From Dastarcus helophoroides (taxonomy: Eukaryota > Arthropoda > Insecta > Coleoptera > Bothrideridae): a DNA stretch of 64,000 bases. Under the pieces are notes generated by a model. It made no database searches, had not been told where the DNA came from, and was given only the letters and a program-made list of their open reading frames with translations. The DNA is taken from assembly GCA_028583605.1 (NCBI GenBank), contig CM053327.1, forward strand, positions 38,876,626-38,940,625. Direction: 5' to 3'. Numbering within the stretch: the first letter of the stretch is position 1; each line of letters opens with the position of its first letter. Both the position numbers and the translations under genes were made by a program. Of this stretch, positions 35,440 through 46,200 are shown in pieces.

Positions 35440-35690
35440 GGCGCGATTTTGAATAGGGGGTTATGGTATTGCGCGTCATCAACAGGCATGTTGGTCATCA
35501 CGCAAATTAGCATGATGATCAGACGAAACCATAAGTTTACCTTCTAATCAAAAATCCTCAACGCGCCAAAGAAGTTTTAACTTCAAGAACGCCGTGGTCG
35601 GCACCAGGGCTTAGAACCCGCGACCTCTCAAGCGACGTCAAGCGAAAGGGGCAACCCTAACCTAACTAAACTATGCTGTCCTTAACAAGT
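35440..35690 (-). mobile_element. tRNA-derived SINE, copy 1
   Basis: Read on the minus strand: a tRNA-like head with B-box-like GCGGGTTCTAAGCCC (about 35605-35625) preceded by TAGTTTAGTTAGGTTAGGG, then a tail AAAACTTCTTTGGCGCGTTGAG and AAACTTATGGTTT. Head and tail are collinear with 48015-48200 on the plus strand, which is the reason for calling it a SINE family and not a stray tRNA. Confidence 0.65.
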
Positions 35691-35867
35691 CCGCTTTTAA
35701 CTTATGTCTTAAACAAATCTATACACCTATCATAAGTTAAATATCTACGTAAAAAGGTAAATTTGCATTCTTATTTTTGCAATTTCCTAAGTTACGTTTT
35801 GTCTCTTTTATTATTTTGTAAATTCATCCATTCTTGTAACATTGCAACAACAAATTAATTTTCGACG

Positions 35868-36460
35868 TCCGCTCTACGATCTTTTAAAGAATTAAAGTGT
35901 TCATTAATTTCTCATCAAAATTGTTAAAATACAAATTAATAATTAGACCCTAGAATGGGTACTGCTATCTCTTTGTGAATAGCAGTACTATTCGAAGTTA
36001 GGTCCTGTAAGCGGCACAATTAGCAATCGCAATCAGATGAGCCGGCACCTAAGCATTTAGCATCATACACCGCAAATACACACTCCAAACTCTGACTCGG
36101 TACTTACCATTTGGCAATATTGCATAAGCGCGGAGCGGCGTACCCCGCTTTAACGTGGTGTTCTATAGTTTATTTCTCCGTATCCCGTGGAGGCCGTTGA
36201 TAGGCATCGCACGGCAGCCACGCTAGGTGCATAATTCTGCGCGCACCAACTTATTTACATTTCCTTATAATATTTAATATAATGGAATCAAACGTTTGAG
36301 TACTTTATTCACTCACAAGTATTATTAGTTAATTAGTATATCATTATTTTGTGTTTAAAAAAGTCATAAATCCAAGTCTTTTACATCAAACAGAAAATAA
36401 TAGATCGCTCATTTCATGAACAGCGCGCGCTCTTGCGCTCTTTAAAACCAGCCGCTACTG
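35868..36460 (-). mobile_element. Non-autonomous hAT copy 3, one end missing
   Basis: Matches copy 2 and the full-length hAT in reverse orientation, from TCCGCTCTACGATCTTTTAA through GACCCTAGAATGGGTACTGC and TTGCATAAGCGCGGAGCGG to the terminus ACCAGCCGCTACTG at 36460. The opposite terminus is absent: homology starts abruptly at 35868, and the 8 bases after the right end (GTAGGATA) do not recur on the left. Confidence 0.88.
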
Positions 36461-36479
36461 GTAGGATAGTATATTTAAT

Positions 36480-36693
36480 CCCAAAGAAGGTTTCACCCCT
36501 TTACCACATCGGCAATTAAATAAATAATTACGCGATACGTATTTCGCCAGCAGAACTGGCATTTTCAAGCGTACTAATCTAAAAAGATTAGCAAAAGATG
36601 CATCGACGTCATCTACATTGACGATGTGGTAAAGGGGTGAAACCTTCTTTGAACTTAATCACAAGCCACAGTGTTTAGTTCAGTGCTTTAGAG
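36480..36693 (-). mobile_element. 214-bp hammerhead-bearing retroelement (copy 2)
   Basis: Flanked by AGTATATTTAAT at 36468-36479 and 36694-36705, a perfect 12-bp duplication. On the minus strand: a 40-nt leader, a 30-bp arm (36622-36651), the ribozyme fold, then the perfectly complementary 30-bp arm (36482-36511), containing AAAGAAGGTTTCACCCC. It lies just upstream of the transporter gene. The leader is also found at 50138-50176, so the family has at least one more copy. No open frame. Confidence 0.72.
36529..36573 (-). ncRNA. Hammerhead ribozyme-like fold 2
   Basis: On the minus strand: stem I TACGC (36573-36569) with GCGTA (36533-36529), five pairs. Core TTGAAAA (36568-36562) against CUGANGA, differing at C3 (U) and G8 (A). 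One extra U, then stem II GCCAG/CTGGC with loop TTCTG (36560-36546). GAAA at 36545-36542. Stem III is the palindrome ATACGTAT (36542-36535), with C at 36534 in the cleavage position. Positions 3 and 8 form a base pair in active hammerheads, and here they change together from C-G to U-A. Confidence 0.65.
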
Positions 36694-37050
36694 AGTATAT
36701 TTAATGTTACACGATCACTAGGAAAAAATTTTGGATTCCGCCGTGGGTTGATTCGGCCGCTTTTGATGTCGCTAGCGCCACCTTTCCCAATCGGCTCGCA
36801 CTTCATTCAGCTCTGAGGAGAATTCCTCTCTCCATCGAATTTTGTACAGCGTGTGCGCCAAGGATTTATAAATACTATCCTCGGACGCCCGCCGATATCG
36901 CGCAGTGAACTAAACAAAACAATCGTGGGATCGCGATAGCTGTTATCGCGCACCATCCCGCAATATCCCCAGCCAACTTATCGAAAAGAGACCATTTCAA
37001 CGATTTTTTTTTTATCTGGCAACATAACTAGTTAGCGCCGGATGTCGAAG

Positions 37051-37058
37051 TATAAATA
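37051..37058 (+). promoter_or_regulatory. TATA box of the organic cation transporter gene
   Basis: TATAAATA lies 59 bases before the start codon at 37117, leaving room for a transcription start near 37080 and a 5' leader of about 35 nt. Assigned from sequence and position only. Confidence 0.6.
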
Positions 37059-37116
37059 CGCCAAGAGAAAATCGAAATCTCGTCGCGCTGAAGAATAGAA
37101 TTTTTATTCTTCGATC

Positions 37117-37265
37117 ATGGGCGAGGTGAATTTAGATGAGATATTGTTAAAGGTTGGGGGGTTCGGCAAGTTTCAACGACAGTATTATGTTTATTTATGT
37201 CTAGTTGTTATGTTTTCGGTGGTTCCATTGACCTATATATTTACGTCCAGAGATATTAAATACAG
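37117..37265 (+). CDS. Transporter exon 1: N-terminus and helix 1
   Basis: Residues 1-50. Short cytosolic start MGEVNLDEILLKVGGFGKFQ, the usual opening of insect SLC22 proteins, then helix 1 (YVYLCLVVMFSVVPLTYIF). The donor AG|GTGAGTG leaves two bases of an Arg codon, completed by exon 2. Intron 1 is 7.8 kb. Confidence 0.9.
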
Positions 37266-40200
37266 GTGAGTGGTTCGGTTTAATAATAACAGAATATAAA
37301 ATGACTGATTGCGCCAATAAATATCGAAGGTTGGCAGAATTTAGGTCACCAAATGCATGATACTGTGCGTAAAATCACCAGGAAATGAGACAAAGAAATT
37401 ATCATTGAACATACGAGGTTTAATCAGGTTATACAAAAAGGAAACAAAGGGCTTTCCATACAATTTGCTCGTATGTAAATATTTTTTACGTTCACGCACC
37501 ACGCACGACTTTTTTTCTACGAATCTTATTTTCGGAGTACCTTTGATTTCTAAATTTTTACGCCAACCTTTGATATTTTTATTTCCGTACTATTTTTTGT
37601 GCCCGCGGTTTTTTTTTCTTTCATAAATAAATATTCATTTCTGCGAGCATTTTTCTAAGATTATTTCTACTATTTCTTATCTAAATTTACTTAAAACTAC
37701 TTATAAGATATTACAACGAATTTGTTTTTGAAAGTACAAAATATAAGCGATTACTGATATCAGTTGCAGAAGAAAGGTGGTCTTAAATTGCGAACAGTGC
37801 GAAATATTTTGAAAAGAAACATGTCCACGGCGGCTCACACGTGAGATATTTTCCGACGATTATTAATAACCTACAAACGCATCGAGTTTTCTGAATCTAT
37901 GAGGGACAGAGATAATGTCGAATTTTTTAACCAAGTTCTGTTTGGCGACGATTCATGTTTCTTTCTTGATAGACGCCAAAGCACTTTTAATAGTTCGCTA
38001 TTCGTCCAACGTAGTGTTTCCCAAAGTGCGGTATGCGCATCCCCAAGGGTACGGGAAGCGTTTTGATGTGGGTATGGGTACCTGCACCGAGCGGTTTAAG
38101 ATCAAAAATTAAATGTTTGGCTAAACGTAACTGAACCAGATTGCGCAGTTTTAAAGAGTTCGTGCAGATTGCAAGATTATGTTTTGTTCAAATTCGTTAA
38201 TACCTTCAGCAGACTAACAGACAGTCAAACACACTTTCTCAAAAAAAGGGACAAATTTTCGAAAAAATCTTAACTTTATATAGTCAATATCTTCAAAAAA
38301 AATCGAAACTTTTAAAAACTAGAAATTTTCTAAAAGTTGATCGTAGAAAGAAGTCTAAATTAAAACAGAAAGCAAATTTTCAGAAGGAAAATGCGGAACA
38401 CCAATCGAAACTTAAAAACTGGTAATTTTCAAAACAAAGTGTAAATTTTCCATAAATCCAAACTTGGAAAGTAAAAATTTTACGAAAAATAATCGAAAAT
38501 GTCAAAAGAGTACAAATTTGCGGAGAAGTCGAAACTTAAAAAATGGTATGTAATTTTCAAAAAAAAAGTGTAAATTTTCCATAAATCTAAACTTTGAAGA
38601 GTAAAAATTTTACGAAAAATAATCGAAAATGTCAAAAGAGTACAAAATTGCGGAAAGGTCGAAACTTGAGAAAAATTCGAAATTTAAAAAGTTAAAATTT
38701 AAAAAAGTCGAAATTCTGAAAAAAGCAGGAAGTCGTAAAAAGAGCTCAAATTTTGACAAAAAGTCGAATTTTGCAAAAAAAAAAAGGAAAAATTTTGAAA
38801 CACCATCGAAATATTGAAAAAATGGAATTCGACATTACCAAAAATTTTCGATGTTAAGTTTTCAAGGAAATCTGAAATTTTTGAAAAGTAAATATCTTGA
38901 CAAAAAATCGTAAATTTTAGGAAAGTCAGAAAAATCCAAAATTTTGAAACGTTATAGTTTTTAAAAATGTCAAAATTTTGCTTAAAGTTGAAATGTTGAG
39001 AAGTCATTAAATAAAACTAAAATTTCTAAAAAAGTCGAATTTTGATAAAAAAAAGTCGAAATTTTGAAATAAAAACGAAATTTCGAAAAATAAAAACATT
39101 TGAAAAATTCGACATTTTCAGTCAAAATTAAAAAAAAATTGAATTTCGAAAAAATGGATTTTAAAAAATAATGGAAACTTAAAAATTGGAAATTTCGGAA
39201 AAGTTGATCGAAACCTAGAAAAAAACGTAAATTAAAACAAAAAGAAAATTTTCGGAATGGAAATGCGGAAATATCGAAATTTAAAAAATAATCAGCGTTT
39301 TAACAATTTTTTTAAAAAAAGTGTAAATTTAAAAAAATCTAAACATTAAAAAGTAGAAACTTTGTGAAAAATAATCGAAATTTTAAAAAAGTACAGATTT
39401 GTGGAAGTCAAAATTTAAAAAAAAGAGTTGAAATTTTGAAAATAAAATCGGAAGTCTTAAAAAGAGCCCAAATTTTGACAAAGTAAGTCGTAATTTTGAA
39501 TAAATGCAACTCGACATTATCAAAAATTTTGGGCGTTAAGTTATCAAAGAAACCTGAAATTTTCGAAAAATAAAAATTAAAAAAAAAATAAATGTAATTA
39601 TCAGAAAAGTCAAAATCGAAATTTTGAAACATTTTTAAAAATGTCAAAACTTTTGTTAAAGTTGGAATGTTCTAAAATCCAACGTCTTTAAAAAGAGCCA
39701 AAATTTCTAAAAGAAGTCAAAATTTTGATAAAAAAAGTCGAAGGTTTGAAATAAACCGTGGCGGCTCGCGTATAGGCACTGTGGAACTGCAGCACCCCCA
39801 ATTTCGCTTACGAGTTTTTTTTCTAAATTTTCCGAAGACTTTTCTTCAAACAATTATTTGTAGAGATTTTAAATTTTCTCTGATTTCTTTTTATAGAAAT
39901 GTCAAGGTTCTTTTACAAAGTTTACGGAATTTTGAAACATATTTTAATTCTTTTTCTAATTTTTATAAAAATTTTAAGGTAAAATAATTAAAATTTCAAA
40001 ATAACATTTAAAACCACCTCTTCTTGCATTTTAATATTTCTCTAAAAAATTAATTTGCGAATATTCGAGTTTTTACCCAAAATCTCAATTTCAACTTTTT
40101 TGTATAAAAATTTTGAGTTTCTTCTAGATATTTATTTAAGAAAATTTTAATTTTTTCTGCGAAGTTTTCATTTTTCCTAAATATTTTATAAAAAGAAATG

Positions 40201-43200
40201 TTTTATAAATTCCTATTTTTTCTGAAAATTTTTTCGTTAAAATTTCTTCTGGAAATTTCAACTTCTCCAGATTTTTTATGTTCCTCTCATTTACTTTAAA
40301 ATAGTCAAGTTTTTCATTAGACTTTGACATTTCTTAGTTCATTTTATTTTCTAATTTTAATAAAAATGTTTAGCAAAAAATCTTAAAATTTCTATAAAAA
40401 TGTCAAGTCGACGTTTTGAAATGGAGTCGAAATTTTTAGAAAAATTCAAAATTTTACGAATTGGTCGAAATTTTCAAAATGAGTTTTTTGGGAAATGTCC
40501 CACTTAAAAGAAAAATCATAATTTTTAAATAAAGGATCGACAGTTTGCAAAGAATGTCGAAATGTTAAAAATAGTTAAAATTAAACAAAATAGTCGAAAT
40601 TTTTAAGTGTTCCAAAAATTTTTAAAAGTGGGAATTAAAAAATTAATTTTAGAAAAGTACAGGTCTAAGAAAAGCTTAAAATTTTTTAAAAAAAGTCCAA
40701 ATTTTTTGACACTTTATTCTTTCTAAATTTTGAGAAATATACAAAATATATAAAAAATATAAGGATAAGGCAAAAAATTTCCAAAAGAAGTCAAAATTTT
40801 GAAAATGAAGAAAGTTTTAAACAAATGGGTCGAAATTTTATAGTCCAAATTAAAAAAAATCAAAACTTTGAAAAAGTAGACATTCAAAAGATCTGAGAAT
40901 TATTATCGAGCTCTTAAAATAATTCGAAATTTTAAAAAAGTTTTAATTTTGAATAATTGACAAATTTTCACTCAAATTATCAATAAAAACCAACATTTTC
41001 GAAGCCAAAATATTAAAAACAAGTCAAAAATCATCAGATAGATGGAGGTTTTTAAAAGTCGAAACATTGAGAAGATAAAAGTTTGAAAAAAGTTTAAATT
41101 TTTGGTAGTTAAAATTTTGAACCAAAGTTGAAGATTTTGTAAAAATTATTATAATTTTAGGTCAACAAAATTTAAATGTTAAAAAAGGTTAAACTTTTCA
41201 TAAAACCTCAAGATTTTAAAAAAATTGAATTTTAAAAGAATTTCGAAAATTCAAAAGTAGCCAAATTTAAAAAAAAAACAAAAATATTAGAAAATGTGAA
41301 AAAAATTAAAATTTTATAAAATATCTACATTTCAAAAAATCGAAACCTTGCAAAAATAGTCGAAATTTTGAAAAATGGTTAGCATTAAGAAAACAGTCGG
41401 AACTATTAAGAATCGAAATTTTCAATAAAAATATTATAATTTTTAAAAAGAAAAAATATGAAATTTTAAAAAAGATCGAAAATTTAAAAAATCAAAAGTC
41501 TAGTTTTAAAAAATTTTACATTTTCAGTAAAGGTAAAAATTTTCAAAGCGTGAAAATTTTGAAAAAATGGGCTTGATTTTCAAAAAAGTTACAAAAAAAA
41601 CAAAACACCGGAAAGTTAAAATATTTTCGAAAATGGAGATATTTTTAAAAGAGTATACACAGATTTTCGGAAAAGTCAATACTTAAAAATAAAATAAAGT
41701 TGAAATTACAAGAAAAGAGTCTAAATTTTGGAATACAATAGAAATTTAGAAAAAATCCAGTCTTTCAAAAAGCACGACATTATTCAAAAATGTTCATTGT
41801 CAAGTTTTCTAAGAAATCTAAAATTTCAAAAAGTTATATTTTGAAACGGTCGAAATATTTAGTCAAAATTTTATAAAGTTAAAATTTTGAAGAAATCGAC
41901 ATTTTGGACCAAACATAAAACGCTAAATATTGTCGCAGCACCTCCATTAGCTTTGGTTACGAGCTGCCACTGGAAATAAAAACGAAATTTTGAAAAATTC
42001 AGTCATTTGAAAATTTCGACGTTTTCTGTTAAAATTTTAGATAAATTGAAATTTCTGAAAAATCGAAATCTTTAAAAGGTCAATTTTTTCAAAAGGCGAT
42101 ATTTTCAAGAAGTCGAACGTTTAAAAAAAGTAGAAAATTTCAATTGTGCTGTCAAAATAGTTTTAGAAAATTTGAAAAAAAGAAATTTAAACAAGCGGAA
42201 ATTAAAAAAATAGAAATGCTAGGAAAAATGTCGAAATAAAAAAATCAGTTTATATAAAATGTTAACAAAAGAAGTGGCCGTGGCAACAGTGGGAATGGGT
42301 GAAATATTAGGTAGTAGCACATAAAGGCGTAATTTTATCGATTGGTATTTAAAATAATTGCCCAATTTTATGTGGTTTATTTCACCAGGTAATGGGCAAT
42401 TATTTTAAATAATGGTACCAAAATAAACATAATTACATAGTATCGATAGTGGAAAAAAAATTATCATGCATTTGAAAATCTACCTGTATTGTAGTAATCT
42501 GGTAAATTAATGAGACAATTCTGTTATAATTTACGCGAAAATACTTAAACATCGAGTTTTAAACCAAATTAATGGATAACTCTCAACCTTTTGTACAAAT
42601 TTATGACACTAGCTGTGTATTCGATGAGATTTTTCGTCAGTAAACAGCTACACGTCAGGATCATAAGGCTTTTCTCAAACCGCGTTTTTAATTTCAAAAA
42701 TATGCTCCCCGTTCAAAATTTTATAGCTCATTTCACCCCCTTAGAGGCTAACCACAAAATTGCTTATTTTCAATTTTTCATTTCTCTAAACTCGATTTAG
42801 ATTCTCAACCCCTATTGAACAGACTTAAGGGATGATTTTTTATCTTTTATCCTTCGTAAAAGTAAATTCGATTTTTCCTTAGGTTAAGACCAAAGCACAT
42901 AACATTCTGATACTTAATCTCAGTAGAAAAGGATTAACTTGAATTTGTTGACTGTGTCGGTTATTACACAGATGTGAAGTTGATACTTTCCTTACGTTAA
43001 AAATTCTGGAAAAAATTATACATCGCGTTTCAAGATGTTTTTGCTGAATTAGGTGTTTTAATTCGTTTGTCAATAGTGTAATTTGATTAAGCTTAGTAAA
43101 ATGAAACTTGTAAAACACACTTGATATTTTACGTGTTTATCTAATACAGTAGCTTGTTTCAATAACCAAATGTATGTAGGATTAACAGTGCGTTATAAAA

Positions 43201-46200
43201 GTATGTCAATTTTATTCAAAATAAATTTGATAAAGATAACTTTTGTATGCTACTAATAAGCTTTTTAAATAAGCGTCGTTTTTAATTAAGGTTACTCTTC
43301 TGTTGCTTTTTTTGGCTTTGCATTATTGGTTGATATGCCACAGGTTGTTACAGGTTACAAGTTGTTTTTATAAACACTGATACTACAGAAGAGTTTCGTC
43401 TCTTCGACTCTGGTATGGTGGACATGCTGAATTAACGTGCTCTTCTGTCTAAACTTTCTTTGTACCAAATTTTCAATTCAGCCTCTGGTATGGTGGACAT
43501 ACTGAGTTACGGTGCTCTGATGTTTTAAAATGGGCTTTTTTCATTTTTATATATTTTATTTTTCATTTAGTTTCTTTGTTCTTCAAGAAGCCCCTACGAT
43601 GGTGGGCGAAACGTCGAACACTTTTAGTAGTTCTTTGACACGATCCAATCCCGAAAGAAGTATATCCTGTACTAACTCTGGCCGTGGAAGCCTTCGTTAT
43701 CATTGATACTTTTAGACGAACACAAATATCCATGCCGGACCTGGGGATCGAACCCTCAACCTCAAAGACCAGAAAGTGACTACCGTATCGGTGTCTTCTG
43801 GATCTTTAAAGGTTTAACTTTTTTTTGCACCTAGTTGTCATCAAAATACATCGCTTTTTTCAAGATTTTATATAAAACAGGAAAAATAGAACTGTAACGA
43901 CCACTCGTATGTCTATCTGCACACGATCATTTTATAATAAGGCTATAGATTTAGAAGTAAATGATGCTGCACAACCCATTTTTCACTATTATATGTGATG
44001 GGAATTTCAAAAGTTGTTCTCATTTCGTCATGGCGTCCAAAATAGCGAGGGGTGCAAACTTATAGGGTTAAGTGTCATGCGCTTTTCTTTTATTTTATTA
44101 GTTTTTGTTTAAGTGACATTTCCTTAAAATCTACAGAAATTAAATATACTTACTTTGATTTGATTAAACTTATTACATCATAATGAGTTGGTGTATTTCA
44201 AGTACTTCACTCTACAAAGTATAAAATTATCAATCAAAGTTTGTTTTTTATTAGTTTCATATCGACTAATTAAGAATTTTATCTCGTAACAAGACTATTT
44301 ACTACAAAATGTGGAATACTGATATGCAGTTATTACAAATACGTGCCATTACGTAAAAGCCAATTGATATAGAAAACGAGCCATAAAACGCAGCACGTTT
44401 CAACGTTAATTTTGATTAACTTGCTATGGTTACTAAACCACTGAACTATGCTTTAAAAATAATAAATCGCAAATTTACCAACTTGAAATGCTGAAAAACT
44501 ACTTTGAACTAAAACTCGAAGTATGATGCAACCTAAAGGTCGTAAAGGTCACAAAGCGAGGTAACTTCTAATTCTTGTATTAATCGTTTTTTTAATCGTT
44601 TTGCATGATCGCCAACTCCACTAAATACAAGGTCACAATGCGAGCTAACTTTTAATTCTTGTATTAATCGATTTGCATGATCGCCAACTCCACTAAATAC
44701 AAGGGCCCTCGACATGACACGCGTTTAGGTATGTTAAGCCGTGAACAGACTTGAACCGTGTCGCGAACCGAACCTCGTTGCGAACCACGTGGCGAGCCTC
44801 GAACCAAACCTCATTTTGCAACCGCAACGAGTTTTGTTTTTGTCGAGTTGCATATGCTTTATCCTTTGATGCGACGCTGAAAGCCCAATGGGACTCGGCG
44901 CGCCTCCTTATCAGCAGCTTATCAGGTTCGCATGAAGGACCAAACTAGGCGCGGCGCGGTTCGTGACAAGGTTCGGTTCGCGACGTAGTCTGTACGCGGT
45001 TTTGTAGGAGAACATTTATTGAAATTAGTTTAAATGGTCGATTATCACAAGCGAAATACACGTTGTATTCTTCATACGTTTTTATTTCCAGATGCTTCAT
45101 AGAAGAATGCGACTCGGAAGCACCCCAGTACGACACCGTCTGGTTAACCGAGGCTATACCGTACATCGAGGGTATTCCCAGCAGATGCGATGCCTACCTT
45201 TCTTCGGGCAACCAATCATGTTCGAACTTCGATAGGAACCGAACGCGAAGATGCGACCGTTTCGTGTTCGAACGACCAGAGACTACCATCGTACACGACG
45301 TGAGCCTCCTTTTACCTTTTAGACGAATACCTGATTTTAATTTAGAGTGATTTGTTGATAGTTTGGATTGTACTGCTACGAGAATCTGTGGAAGCTCACG
45401 CTGGTGGGTACCGCCAATGTTTTCGGGGAGTTGGTATGCCTTCCAATCTCGGGGTTTTTCTCCGACAGGTAATTAGGTGAAGATCGTCGAGTGGGGTGAT
45501 CAATGTACGTTAATCGGGGGGATTGGGCCTCGGCGGATTTCTTCTTACTAATTTTGGTGCCAAATGGTACTTTCGTCGGAAGTACATCACTGCTAGTATT
45601 ATCAGCATGCCTATGAGTATTACTATGCTTGCTGCATGTGACATCTTATATGTTTCGATTTTTCTTGATGTAAGACGTAAGGTATTTTGCTAATGATTTT
45701 AATCCTAGTTACCAATTTCATTCCAAACAGTCAATTGCACCTTGCAAGGTCGAAGATCGTTTTTCCATTTCATGTAGAAAACATACCCCTGAAAAGTCTT
45801 CTTTAAGTCGACCCGATATGAGGGCACCAAAGCACTTACCTTAATAAATCAGGCATTTGACTTTTTTGACGCAATTTAGTCATAGAGGATTTCTATGGTG
45901 TCGTATACAGATGCATCTGCGACTCTACCACTAGCATTTTAAGTATTAAAGAACTCGAGTATATGTACAAATCTATCAATGATAGTGATTGTAATAAGAC
46001 TTCAAACGAATTTTAAGTACCCACACGAAATTTGCAGACTTCGATCGACTAAAATAAGTTACCGGATATGTGATAATTAACTGATTCTTTGAAAAGAAAT
46101 AGTAAATTATCGAATTCTTGTAGATCACATGAGTAAATTGCAATCTAAAACGTCCTTGAATTTCAAATTTTTATATTTAACTTTCTTCTCGTTTTCCGTT

